Shown in pieces: positions 1 to 12,784 of a stretch of 64,000 bases of DNA. The position numbers and the translations under genes are program-made. This DNA is from Auanema rhodensis (Eukaryota > Nematoda > Chromadorea > Rhabditida > Rhabditidae). The notes under the pieces are model-generated. The model saw only the letters and a program-made list of their open reading frames with translations. It had not been told where the DNA came from and searched no databases. Positions within the stretch are counted from its first letter, which is position 1; each line of letters opens with the position of its first letter. The DNA lies in contig OZ059894.1 of the NCBI GenBank assembly GCA_964057225.1, positions 13,154,131 to 13,218,130 on the forward strand. The letters run 5' to 3'.

Positions 1-3000
1 TAAGATTTTAAACAGTGAAAAAAAAAAGTTTGAATATTTTGAAACTCAAGAAATAAAACATGAAAATATTTTATAATTTTCCAATTCATTTTACTCCATT
101 TTCTTCATTTAATCACGTATTTTGAAACAATCTCATATTTTTACAATAGTTTTGAAACAATTCATTCGTTCATTGAGATTTGAAACATTAAAAACGATCT
201 TAATTTGAATTTTCTGATACTAAAAAAATAAAACATGGAAATATTTCATAATTTTCCAATTCATTTTACTCCATTTTCTTCATTTAATCACGTATTTTGA
301 AACAATCTCATATTTTTACAATAATTTTGAAACAATTCATTCGTTCTGTAAGATTTTAATTAGTGAAAAAAATAAGTTTAAATATTTTGAAACTCAAGAA
401 ATAAAACATGAAAATATTTCATAATTTTCCAATTCATTTTACTCCATTTTCTTCATTTAATCATGTTTCTTGGAATAATTTTAAATTTTACAATAATTTC
501 AAAACAAATCATCCAGTTAATAATGTTTTTAACAGTAAAGTAGATATAATTTTAATTATTTTGATACTCAAAAAATAAAACATGAAAATATTTTATAATT
601 TTCCAATTCATTTTACTCTATTTTCTTCATTTAATCATGTTTCTTGGAACAATTTTAAATTTTTACAATAATTTCGAAACAAATCATCCAGTTAATAATG
701 TTTTTAACAGTAAAGAAGTTATAATTTCAAATATTTTGATACTCAAAAAATAAAACATGAAAATATTTTATAATTTTCCAATTCATTTTACTCTATTTTC
801 TTCATTTAATCACGTATTTTGAAACAATCTCAAATTTTTACAATAGTTTTGAAACAATTCATTCGTTCATTAAGATTTTAAACAGTGAAAAAAAAAAGTT
901 TGAATATTTTGAAACTCAAGAAATAAAACATGAAAATATTTTATAATTTTCCAATTCATTTTACTCCATTTTCTTCATTTAATCACGTATTTTGAAACAA
1001 TCTCATATTTTTACAATAATTTTGAAACAATTCATTCGTTCTGTAAGATTTTAATTAGTGAAAAAAATAAGTTTAAATATTTTGATACTCAAGAAATAAA
1101 ACACGAAAATATTTTATAATTTTCCAATTCATTTTACTCCATTTTCTTCATTTAATCACGTATTTTGAAACAATCTCAAATTTTTACAATAGTTTTGAAA
1201 CAATTCATTCGTTCATTAAGATTTTAAACAGTGAAAAAAAAAAGTTTGAATATTTTGATACTAAAAAAATAAAACATGAAAATATTTTAAAATTTTCCAA
1301 TTCATTTTACTCTATTTTCTTCATTTAATCACGTATTTTGAAACAATCTCAAATTTTTACAATAGTTTTGAAACAATTCATTCGTTCATTGAGATTTTAA
1401 ACAGTGAAAAAAATGTTTGAATATTTTGATACTCAAGAAATAAAACATGAAAATATTTTATAATTTTCCAATTCATTTTACTCCATTTTCTTCATTTAAT
1501 CACGTATTTTGAAACAATCTCATATTTTTACAATAGTTTGGAAACAATTCATTCGTTCATTGAGATTTGAAACATTAAAAACGATCTTAATTTGAATTTT
1601 CTGATACTAAAAAAATAAAACATGGAAATATTTTATAATTTTCCAATTCATTTTACTCCATTTTCTTCATTTAATCACGTATTTTGAAACAATCTCAAAT
1701 TTTTACAATAGTTTGGAAACAATTCATTCGTTCATTAAGATTTTAAACAATGAAAAAAAAAAGTTTGAATATTTTGAAACTCAAGAAATAAAACATGAAA
1801 ATATTTCATAATTTTCCAATTCATTTTACTCCATTTTCTTACAATAGTTTGGAAACAATTCATTCGTTCATTAAGATTTTAAACAATGAAAAAAAAAAGT
1901 TTGAATATTTTGAAACTCAAGAAATAAAACATGAAAATATTTCATAATTTTCCAATTCATTTTACTCCATTTTCTTCATTTAATCACGTATTTTGAAACA
2001 ATCTCATATTTTTACAATATTTTTGAAACAATTCATTCGTTCTGTAAGATTTTAAACAGTGAAAAAAATAAGTTTAAATATTTTGATACTCAAGAAATAA
2101 AACACGAAAATATTTTATAATTTTCCAATTCATTTTACTCCATTTTCTTCATTTAATCACGTATTTTGAAACAATCTCATATTTTTACAATAGTTTTGAA
2201 ACAATTCATTCGTTCATTAAGATTTTAAACAGTAAAGAAGTTATAATTTCAAATATTTTGATACTCAAAAAATAAAACATGAAAATATTTTATAATTTTC
2301 CAATTCATTTTACTCTATTTTCTTCATTTAATCACGTATTTTGAAGCAATCTCAAATTTTTACAATAGTTTTGAAACAATTCATTCGTTCATTAAGATTT
2401 TAAACAGTGAAAAAAAAAAGTTTGAATATTTTGAAACTCAAGAAATAAAACATGAAAATATTTTATAATTTTCCAATTCATTTTACTCCATTTTCTTCAT
2501 TTAATCACGTATTTTGAAACAATCTCATATTTTTACAATAGTTTTGAAACAATTCATTCGTTCATTGAGATTTGAAACATTAAAAACGATCTTAATTTGA
2601 ATTTTCTGATACTAAAAAAATAAAACATGGAAATATTTCATAATTTTCCAATTCATTTTACTCCATTTTCTTCATTTAATCACGTATTTTGAAACAATCT
2701 CATATTTTTACAATAATTTTGAAACAATTCATTCGTTCTGTAAGATTTTAATTAGTGAAAAAAATAAGTTTAAATATTTTGAAACTCAAGAAATAAAACA
2801 TGAAAATATTTCATAATTTTCCAATTCATTTTACTCCATTTTCTTCATTTAATCATGTTTCTTGGAATAATTTTAAATTTTACAATAATTTCAAAACAAA
2901 TCATCCAGTTAATAATGTTTTTAACAGTAAAGTAGATATAATTTTAATTATTTTGATACTCAAAAAATAAAACATGAAAATATTTTATAATTTTCCAATT

Positions 3001-4486
3001 CATTTTACTCTATTTTCTTCATTTAATCATGTTTCTTGGAACAATTTTAAATTTTTACAATAATTTCGAAACAAATCATCCAGTTAATAATGTTTTTAAC
3101 AGTAAAGAAGTTATAATTTCAAATATTTTGATACTCAAAAAATAAAACATGAAAATATTTTATAATTTTCCAATTCATTTTACTCTATTTTCTTCATTTA
3201 ATCACGTATTTTGAAACAATCTCAAATTTTTACAATAGTTTTGAAACAATTCATTCGTTCATTAAGATTTTAAACAGTGAAAAAAAAAAGTTTGAATATT
3301 TTGAAACTCAAGAAATAAAACATGAAAATATTTTATAATTTTCCAATTCATTTTACTCCATTTTCTTCATTTAATCACGTATTTTGAAACAATCTCATAT
3401 TTTTACAATAATTTTGAAACAATTCATTCGTTCTGTAAGATTTTAATTAGTGAAAAAAATAAGTTTAAATATTTTGATACTCAAGAAATAAAACACGAAA
3501 ATATTTTATAATTTTCCAATTCATTTTACTCCATTTTCTTCATTTAATCACGTATTTTGAAACAATCTCAAATTTTTACAATAGTTTTGAAACAATTCAT
3601 TCGTTCATTAAGATTTTAAACAGTGAAAAAAAAAAGTTTGAATATTTTGATACTAAAAAAATAAAACATGAAAATATTTTAAAATTTTCCAATTCATTTT
3701 ACTCTATTTTCTTCATTTAATCACGTATTTTGAAACAATCTCAAATTTTTACAATAGTTTTGAAACAATTCATTCGTTCATTGAGATTTTAAACAGTGAA
3801 AAAAATGTTTGAATATTTTGATACTCAAGAAATAAAACATGAAAATATTTTATAATTTTCCAATTCATTTTACTCCATTTTCTTCATTTAATCACGTATT
3901 TTGAAACAATCTCATATTTTTACAATAGTTTGGAAACAATTCATTCGTTCATTGAGATTTGAAACATTAAAAACGATCTTAATTTGAATTTTCTGATACT
4001 AAAAAAATAAAACATGGAAATATTTTATAATTTTCCAATTCATTTTACTCCATTTTCTTCATTTAATCACGTATTTTGAAACAATCTCAAATTTTTACAA
4101 TAGTTTGGAAACAATTCATTCGTTCATTAAGATTTTAAACAATGAAAAAAAAAAGTTTGAATATTTTGAAACTCAAGAAATAAAACATGAAAATATTTCA
4201 TAATTTTCCAATTCATTTTACTCCATTTTCTTCATTTAATCACGTATTTTGAAACAATCTCATATTTTTACAATATTTTTGAAACAATTCATTCGTTCTG
4301 TAAGATTTTAAACAGTGAAAAAAATAAGTTTAAATATTTTGATACTCAAGAAATAAAACACGAAAATATTTTATAATTTTCCAATTCATTTTACTCCATT
4401 TTCTTCATTTAATCACGTATTTTGAAACAATCTCATATTTTTACAATAGTTTTGAAACAATTCATTCGTTCATTAAGATTTTAAAC
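1..4486. repeat. Higher-order repeat pair, 13-monomer unit
   Basis: Sequence from 1 to about 1840 recurs from 2393 to about 4232 at a constant offset of 2392 bp, matching variant for variant (for example the CATGG monomers at 234 and 2626, and the following monomers at 408 and 2800). From 1931 to about 2230 the match continues at 4187 to about 4486 with offset 2256, equal to 13 monomers. The offset changes because the first copy contains one extra truncated monomer. The first copy ends at about 2236 in a hybrid monomer where AACAGT of one type runs into AAAGAAG of another, which looks like the crossover junction that made the duplication. Confidence 0.85.
1795..1930. repeat. Truncated satellite monomer (136 bp)
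   Basis: The interval between the ATG motifs at 1795 and 1931 is 136 bp, against about 174 elsewhere. The sequence jumps at 1840/1841 from CCATTTTCTT to ACAATAG, omitting the CATTTAATCACGTATTTTG part (about 38 bp). The corresponding place in the downstream duplicate (4187 onward) has no such monomer, so the truncated unit is private to the first copy. Confidence 0.85.
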
Positions 4487-5053
4487 AGTGAAAAAAAAAA
4501 GTTTGAATCTTTTGATACTCAAGAAATAAAACATGAAAATATTTTATAATATTCCAATTCATTTTACTCTATTTTCTTCATTTAATCACGTATTTTGAAA
4601 CAATCTCAAATTTTTACAATAGTTTTGAAACAATTCATTCGTTCATTAAGATTTTAAACAGTGAAAAAAAAAAGTTTGAATATTTTGATACTCAAGAAAT
4701 AAAACACGAAAATATTTTATAATTTTCCAATTCATTTTACTCCATTTTCTTCATTTAATCACGTATTTTGAAACAATCTCAAATTTTTACAATAGTTTTG
4801 AAACAATTCATTCGTTCATTAAGATTTTAAACAGTGAAAAAAAAAAGTTTGAATATTTTGAAACTCAAGAAATAAAACATGAAAATATTTTAAAATTTTC
4901 CAATTCATTTTACTCCATTTTCTTCATTTAATCACGTATTTTGAAACAATCTCATATTTTTACAATAGTTTTGAAACAATTCATTCGTTCATTGAGATTT
5001 GAAACATTAAAAACGATCTTAATTTGAATTTTCTGATACTAAAAAAATAAAAC

Positions 5054-7142
5054 ATGGAAATATTTTATAATTTTCCAATTCATTTTACTCCATTTTCTTC
5101 ATTTAATCACGTATTTTGAAACAATCTCAAATTTTTACAATAGTTTTGAAACAATTCATTCGTTCATTAAGATTTTAAACAGTGAAAAAAAAAAGTTTGA
5201 ATATTTTGATACTCAAGAAATAAAACATGAAAATATTTTATAATTTTCCAATTCATTTTACTCCATTTTCTTCATTTAATCACGTATTTTGAAACAATCT
5301 CATATTTTTACAATAGTTTTGAAACAATTCATTCGTTCATTAAGATTTTAAACAATGAAAAAAAAAAGTTTGAATATTTTGAAACTCAAGAAATAAAACA
5401 TGAAAATATTTTAAAATTTTCCAATTCATTTTACTCCATTTTCTTCATTTAATCACGTATTTTGAAACAATCTCATATTTTTACAATAGTTTTGAAACAA
5501 TTCATTCGTTCATTGAGATTTGAAACATTAAAAACGATCTTAATTTGAATTTTCTGATACTAAAAAAATAAAACATGGAAATATTTTATAATTTTCCAAT
5601 TCATTTTACTCCATTTTCTTCATTTAATCACGTATTTTGAAACAATCTCAAATTTTTACAATAGTTTTGAAACAATTCATTCGTTCATTAAGATTTTAAA
5701 CAGTGAAAAAAAAAAGTTTGAATATTTTGAAACTCAAGAAATAAAACATGAAAATATTTTATAATTTTCCAATTCATTTTACTCCATTTTCTTCATTTAA
5801 TCACGTATTTTGAAACAATCTCATATTTTTACAATAATTTCGAAACAAATCATCCAGTTAATAATGTTTTTAACAGTAAAGTAGATATAATTTTAATTAT
5901 TTTGATACTCAAAAAATAAAACATAAAAATATTTTATAATTTTCCAATTCATTTTACTCCATTTTCTTCATTTAATCACGTATTTTGAAACAATCTCATA
6001 TTTTTACAATAGTTTTGAAACAATTCATTCGTTCATTGAGATTTGAAACATTAAAAACGATCTTAATTTGAATTTTCTGATACTAAAAAAATAAAACATG
6101 GAAATATTTTATAATTTTCCAATTCATTTTACTCCATTTTCTTCATTTAATCACGTATTTTGAAACAATCTCAAATTTTTACAATAGTTTTGAAACAATT
6201 CATTCGTTCATTAAGATTTTAAACAGTGAAAAAAAAAAGTTTGAATATTTTGATACTCAAGAAATAAAACATGAAAATATTTTATAATTTTCCAATTCAT
6301 TTTACTCCATTTTCTTCATTTAATCACGTATTTTGAAACAATCTCATATTTTTACAATAGTTTTGAAACAATTCATTCGTTCATTAAGATTTTAAACAGT
6401 GAAAAAAAAAAGTTTGAATATTTTGAAACTCAAGAAATAAAACATGAAAATATTTTAAAATTTTCCAATTCATTTTACTCCATTTTCTTCATTTAATCAC
6501 GTATTTTGAAACAATCTCATATTTTTACAATAGTTTTGAAACAATTCATTCGTTCATTGAGATTTGAAACATTAAAAACGATCTTAATTTGAATTTTCTG
6601 ATACTAAAAAAATAAAACATGGAAATATTTTATAATTTTCCAATTCATTTTACTCCATTTTCTTCATTTAATCACGTATTTTGAAACAATCTCAAATTTT
6701 TACAATAGTTTTGAAACAATTCATTCGTTCATTAAGATTTTAAACAGTGAAAAAAAAAAGTTTGAATATTTTGAAACTCAAGAAATAAAACATGAAAATA
6801 TTTTATAATTTTCCAATTCATTTTACTCCATTTTCTTCATTTAATCACGTATTTTGAAACAATCTCATATTTTTACAATAATTTCGAAACAAATCATCCA
6901 GTTAATAATGTTTTTAACAGTAAAGTAGATATAATTTTAATTATTTTGATAATCAAAAAATAAAACATAAAAATATTTTATAATTTTCCAATTCATTTTA
7001 CTCCATTTTCTTCATTTAATCACGTATTTTGAAACAATCTCATATTTTTACAATAGTTTTGAAACAATTCATTCGTTCATTGAGATTTGAAACATTAAAA
7101 ACGATCTTAATTTGAATTTTCTGATACTAAAAAAATAAAACA
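5054..7142. repeat. Six-monomer HOR, two copies of about 1044 bp
   Basis: CATGG-type monomers occur at 5054, 5575, 6098, 6619 and 7142, spaced 521, 523, 521 and 523 bp (three monomers each). The full pattern repeats every 1044 bp. Every other three-monomer block contains the hybrid monomer where CATATTTTTACAATAATTTC joins CATCCAGTTAATAATG (about 5820-5870 and 6865-6910), so the true period is six monomers. Confidence 0.8.
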
Positions 7143-8460
7143 TGGAAATATTTTATAATTTTCCAATTCATTTTACTCCATTTTCTTCATTTAATCACGT
7201 ATTTTGAAACAATCTCAAATTTTTACAATATTTTGGAAACAATTCATTCGTTCAAAGATTTTAAACAATGAAAAAAAAAAGTTTGAATATTTTGAAACTC
7301 AAGAAATAAAACATGAAAATATTTCATAATTTTCCAATTCATTTTACTCCATTTTCTTCATTTAATCACGTATTTTGAAACAATCTCATATTTTTACAAT
7401 AGTTTTGAAACAATTCATTCGTTCTGTAAGGTTTTAAACAGTGAAAAAAATAAGTTTAAATATTTTGATACTCAAGAAATAAAACACGAAAATATTTTAT
7501 AATTTTCCAATTCATTTTACTCCATTTTCTTCATTTAATCACGTATTTTGAAACAATCTCAAATTTTTACAATAGTTTTGAAACAATTCATCCGTTCATT
7601 AAGATTTTAAACAGTGAAAAAAAAAAGTTTGAATATTTTGATACTAAAAAAATAAAACATGAAAATATTTTAAAATTTTCCAATTCATTTTACTCTATTT
7701 TCTTCATTTAATCACGTATTTTGAAACAATCTCAAATTTTTACAATAGTTTTGAAACAATTCATTCGTTTATTGAGATTTTAAACAGTGAAAAAAAAAGT
7801 TTGAATATTTTGATACTCAAGAAATAAAACATGAAAATTTTTTATAATTTTCCAATTCATTTTACTCTATTTTCTTCATTTAATCATGTTTCTTGGAACA
7901 ATTTTAAATTTTTACAATAATTTCGAAACAAATCATTCATTTAATAATGTTTTTAACAGTAAAGAAGATATAATTTTAAATATTTTGATACTCAAAAAAT
8001 AAAACATGAAAATATTTTAAAATTTTCCAATTCATTTTACTCTATTTTCTTCATTTAATCATGTTTCTTGGAATAATTTTAAATTTTACAATAATTTCAA
8101 AACAAATCATCCAGTTAATAATGTTTTTAACAGTAAAGTAGATATAATTTTAATTATTTTGATACTCAAAAAATAAAACATGAAAATATTTTATAATTTT
8201 CCAATTCATTTTACTCTATTTTCTTCATTTAATCATGTTTCTTGGAACAATTTTAAATTTTTACAATAATTTCGAAACAAATCATCCAGTTAATAATGTT
8301 TTTAACAGTAAAGAAGTTATAATTTCAAATATTTTGATACTCAAAAAATAAAACACGAAAATATTTTATAATTTTCCAATTCATTTTACTCTATTTTCTT
8401 CATTTAATCACGTATTTTGAAACAATCTCAAATTTTTACAATAGTTTTGCAACAATTCAT
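7142..8460. repeat. Segmental duplicate of 15653-16971
   Basis: Rare variants shared at a constant offset of 8511 bp show that this block and 15653-16971 are copies. Examples are CTGTAAGGTTTTAAAC at about 7424-7439 and 15935-15950, and TTCATCCGTTCATT at about 7588 and 16099. The distance is 49 monomers. The blocks are not adjacent, so this is a long-range copy within the array rather than a simple tandem HOR. Confidence 0.75.
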
Positions 8461-9359
8461 TCGTTCATTAAGATTTTAAACAGTGAAAAAAAAAAGTTTG
8501 AATATTTTGAAACTCAAGAAATAAAACATGAAAATATTTTATAATTTTCCAATTCATTTTACTCCATTTTCTTCATTTAATCACGTATTTTGAAACAATC
8601 TCAAATTTTTACAATAGTTTTGCAACAATTCATTCGTTCATTAAGATTTTAAACAGTGAAAAAAAAAAGTTTGAATATTTTGAAACTCAAGAAATAAAAC
8701 ATGAAAATATTTTATAATTTTCCAATTCATTTTACTCCATTTTCTTCATTTAATCACGTATTTTGAAACAATCTCATATTTTTACAATAGTTTTGAAACA
8801 ATTCATTCGTTCATTGAGATTTGAAACATTAAAAACGATCTTAATTTGAATTTTCTGATACTAAAAAAATAAAACATGGAAATATTTTATAATTTTCCAA
8901 TTCATTTTACTCCATTTTCTTCATTTAATCACGTATTTTGAAACAATCTCAAATTTTTACAATAGTTTGGAAACAATTCATTCGTTCATTAAGATTTTAA
9001 ACAATGAAAAAAAAAAGTTTGAATATTTTGAAACTCAAGAAATAAAACATGAAAATATTTCATAATTTTCCAATTCATTTTACTCCATTTTCTTCATTTA
9101 ATCACGTATTTTGAAACAATCTCATATTTTTACAATAGTTTTGAAACAATTCATTCGTTCTGTAAGATTTTAAACAGTGAAAAAAATAAGTTTAAATATT
9201 TTGATACTCAAGAAATAAAACATGAAAATATTTTATAATTTTCCAATTCATTTTACTCCATTTTCTTCATTTAATCACGTATTTTGAAACAATCTCATAT
9301 TTTTACAATAGTTTTGAAACAATTCATTCGTTCATTAAGATTTTAAACAGTGAAAAAAA

Positions 9360-12300
9360 AAGTTTGAATGTTTTGATACTCAAGAAATAAAACATGAAAA
9401 TATTTTATAATATTCCAATTCATTTTACTCTATTTTCTTCATTTAATCACGTATTTTGAAACAATCTCATATTTTTACAATAGTTTTGGAACAATAAATT
9501 CGTTCATTAAGATTTGAAACATTAAAAGCGATCTTAATTTGAATTTTCTGATACTAAGAAAATAAAACATGGAAATATTTTATAATTTTCCAATTTATTT
9601 TACTCCATTTTCTTCATTTAATCACGTATTTTGAAACAATCTCAAATTTTTACAATAGTTTTGAAACAATTCATTCGTTCATTAAGATTTTAAACAGTGA
9701 AAAAAAAAAGTTTAAATATTTTGATACTCAAGAAATAAAACATGAAAATATTTTATAATTTTCCAATTCATTTTACTCCATTTTCTTCATTTAATCACGT
9801 ATTTTGAAACAATCACATATTTTTACAATAGTTTTGAAACAATTCTTTCGTTCATTGAGCTTTGAAACATTAAAAACGATCTTAATTTGAATTTTCTGAT
9901 ACTAAAAAAATAAAACATGGAAATATTTTATAATTTTCCAATTCATTTTACTCCATTTTCTTCATTTAATCACGTATTTTGAAACAATCTCAAATTTTTA
10001 CAATAGTTTTGAAACAATTCATTCGTTCATTAAGATTTTAAACAGTGAAAAAAAAAAGTTTGAATATTTTGAAACTCAAGAAATAAAACATGAAAATATT
10101 TTATAATTTTCCAATTCATTTTACTCCATTTTCTTCATTTAATCACGTATTTTGAAACAATCTCATATTTTTACAATAGTTTTGAAACAATTCATTCGTT
10201 CATTAAGATTTTAAACAGTGAAAAAAAAAAGTTTGAATATTTTGATACTCAAGAAAGAAAACATGAAAATATTTTATAATATTCCAATTCATTTTACTCT
10301 ATTTTCTTCATTTAATCATGTTTCTTGGAACAATTTTAAATTTTACAATAATTTCGAAACAAATCATCCAGTTAACAATGTTTTTAACAGTAAAGTAGAT
10401 ATAATTTTGATTATTTTGATACTCAAAAAATAAAACATGGAAATATTTTATAATTTTCCAATTCATTTTACTCCATTTTCTTCATTTAATCACGTATTTT
10501 GAAACAATCTCAAATTTTTACAATAGTTTTGAAACAATTCATTCGTTCATTAAGATTTTAAACAGTGAAAAAAAAAAGTTTAAATATTTTGATACTCAAG
10601 AAATAAAACATGAAAATATTTTATAATTTTCCAATTCATTTTACTCCATTTTCTTCATTTAATCACGTATTTTGAAACAATCTCATATTTTTACAACAGT
10701 TTTGAAACAATTCATTCGTTCATTAAGATTTTAAACAGTGAAAAAAAAAAGTTTGAATATTTTGATACTCAAGAAATAAAACATGAAAATATTTTATAAT
10801 ATTCCAATTCATTTTACTCTATTTTCTTCATTTAATCATGTTTCTTCGAACAATTTTAAATTTTACAATAATTTCGAAACAAATCATCCAGTTAATAATG
10901 TTTTTAACAGTAAAATAGATATAATTTTAATTATTTTGATACTCAAAAAATAAAACATGAAAATATTTTATAATTTTCCAATTCATTTTACTCTATTTTC
11001 TTCATTTAATCATGTTTCTTGGAACAATTTTAAATTTTACAATAATTTCGAAACAAATCATCCAGTTAATAATGTTTTTAACAGTAAAGTAGATATAATT
11101 TTAATTATTTTGATACTCAAAAAATAAAACATGAAAATATTTTATAATTTTCCAATTCATTTTACTCCATTTTCTTCATTTAATCACGTATTTTGAAACA
11201 ATCTCATATTTTTACAATAGTTTTGAAACAATTCATTCGTTCATTAAGATTTTAAATAGTGAAAAAAAAAATTTTGAATATTTTGATACTCAAGAAATAA
11301 AACATGAAAATATTTTATAATATTCCAATTCATTTTACTTTATTTTCTTCATTTAATCATGTTTCTCGGAACAATTTTAAATTTTACAATAATTTCGAAA
11401 CAAATCATCCAGTTAATAATGTTTTTAACAGTAAAGTAGATATAATTTTAATTATTTTGATACTCAAAAAAGAAAACATGAAAATATTTTATAATTTTCC
11501 AATTCATTTTACTCCATTTTCTTCATTTAATCACGTATTTTGAAACAATCTCATATTTTTACAATAGTTTTGAAACAATTCATTCGTTCATTAAGATTTT
11601 AAACAGTGAAAAAAAAAAGTTTGAGTATTTTGATACTCAAGAAATAAAACATGAAAATATTTTATAATATTCCAATTCATTTTACTCTATTTTCTTCATT
11701 TAATCATGTTTCTTGGAACAATTTTAAATTTTACAATAATTTCGAAACAAATCATCCAGTTAATAATGTTTTTAACTGTAAAGTAGATATAATTTTAATT
11801 TATTTTGATACTCAAAAAATAAAACATAAAAATATTTTATAATTTTCCAATTCATTTTACTCCATTTTCTTCATTTAATCACGTATTTTGAAACAATCTC
11901 ATATTTTTACAATAGTTTTGAAACAATTCATTCGTTCATTGAGATTTGAAACATTAAAAACGATCTTAATTTGAATTTTCTGATACTAAAAAAATAAAAC
12001 ATGGAAATATTTTATAATTTTCCAATTCATTTTACTCCATTTTCTTCATTTAATCACGTATTTTGAAACAATCTCAAATTTTTACAATAGTTTTGAAACA
12101 ATTCATTCGTTCATTAAGATTTTAAACAATGAAAAAAAAAAGTTTGAATATTTTGAAACTCAAGAAATAAAACATGAAAATATTTTATAATTTTCCAATT
12201 CATTTTACTCCATTTTCTTCATTTAATCACGTATTTTGAAACAATCTCAAATTTTTACAATAGTTTTGAAACAATTCATTCGTTCATTAAGATTTTAAAC
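9360..12300. repeat. Segmental duplicate of 19080-21400
   Basis: The rare run GGAACAATAAATTCG lies near 9488 and near 19215 (offset 9727). The rare ACAACAG lies at 10693 and 19900 (offset 9207). The 520-bp change in offset equals three monomers and marks a block near 10.2-10.7 kb present here and absent from the second copy. The module includes the paired monomers with AAAAAAGAAAAC and TTAACTGTAAAG that recur through the array. Confidence 0.75.
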
Positions 12301-12784
12301 AGTGAAAAAAAAAAGTTTGAATATTTTGAAACTCAAGAAATAAAACATGAAAATATTTTATAATTTTCCAATTCATTTTACTCCATTTTCTTCATTTAAT
12401 CACGTATTTTGAAACAATCTCATATTTTTACAATAATTTCGAAACAAATCATCCAGTTAATAATGTTTTTAACAGTAAAGTAGATATAATTTTAATTATT
12501 TTGATACTCAAAAAATAAAACATAAAAATATTTTATAATTTTCCAATTCATTTTACTCCATTTTCTTCATTTAATCACGTATTTTGAAACAATCTCATAT
12601 TTTTACAATAGTTTTGAAACAATTCATTCGTTCATTGAGATTTGAAACATTAAAAACGATCTTAATTTGAATTTTCTGATACTAAAAAAATAAAACATGG
12701 AAATATTTTATAATTTTCCAATTCATTTTACTCCATTTTCTTCATTTAATCACGTATTTTGAAACAATCTCAAATTTTTACAAT

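Noticed and set aside
10218-11842. Short plus-strand open frames (63, 71 and 79 codons) in the satellite, repeated up to 50.8 kb
   Set aside because: They start at the constant AACATG of the monomer and stay open only because one variant has AAAAAAGAAAAC in place of AAAAAATAAAAC, or differs in length. Most monomers have stops in the same frame. Copies rise and fall with the repeat, and the composition is plain AT-rich translation.
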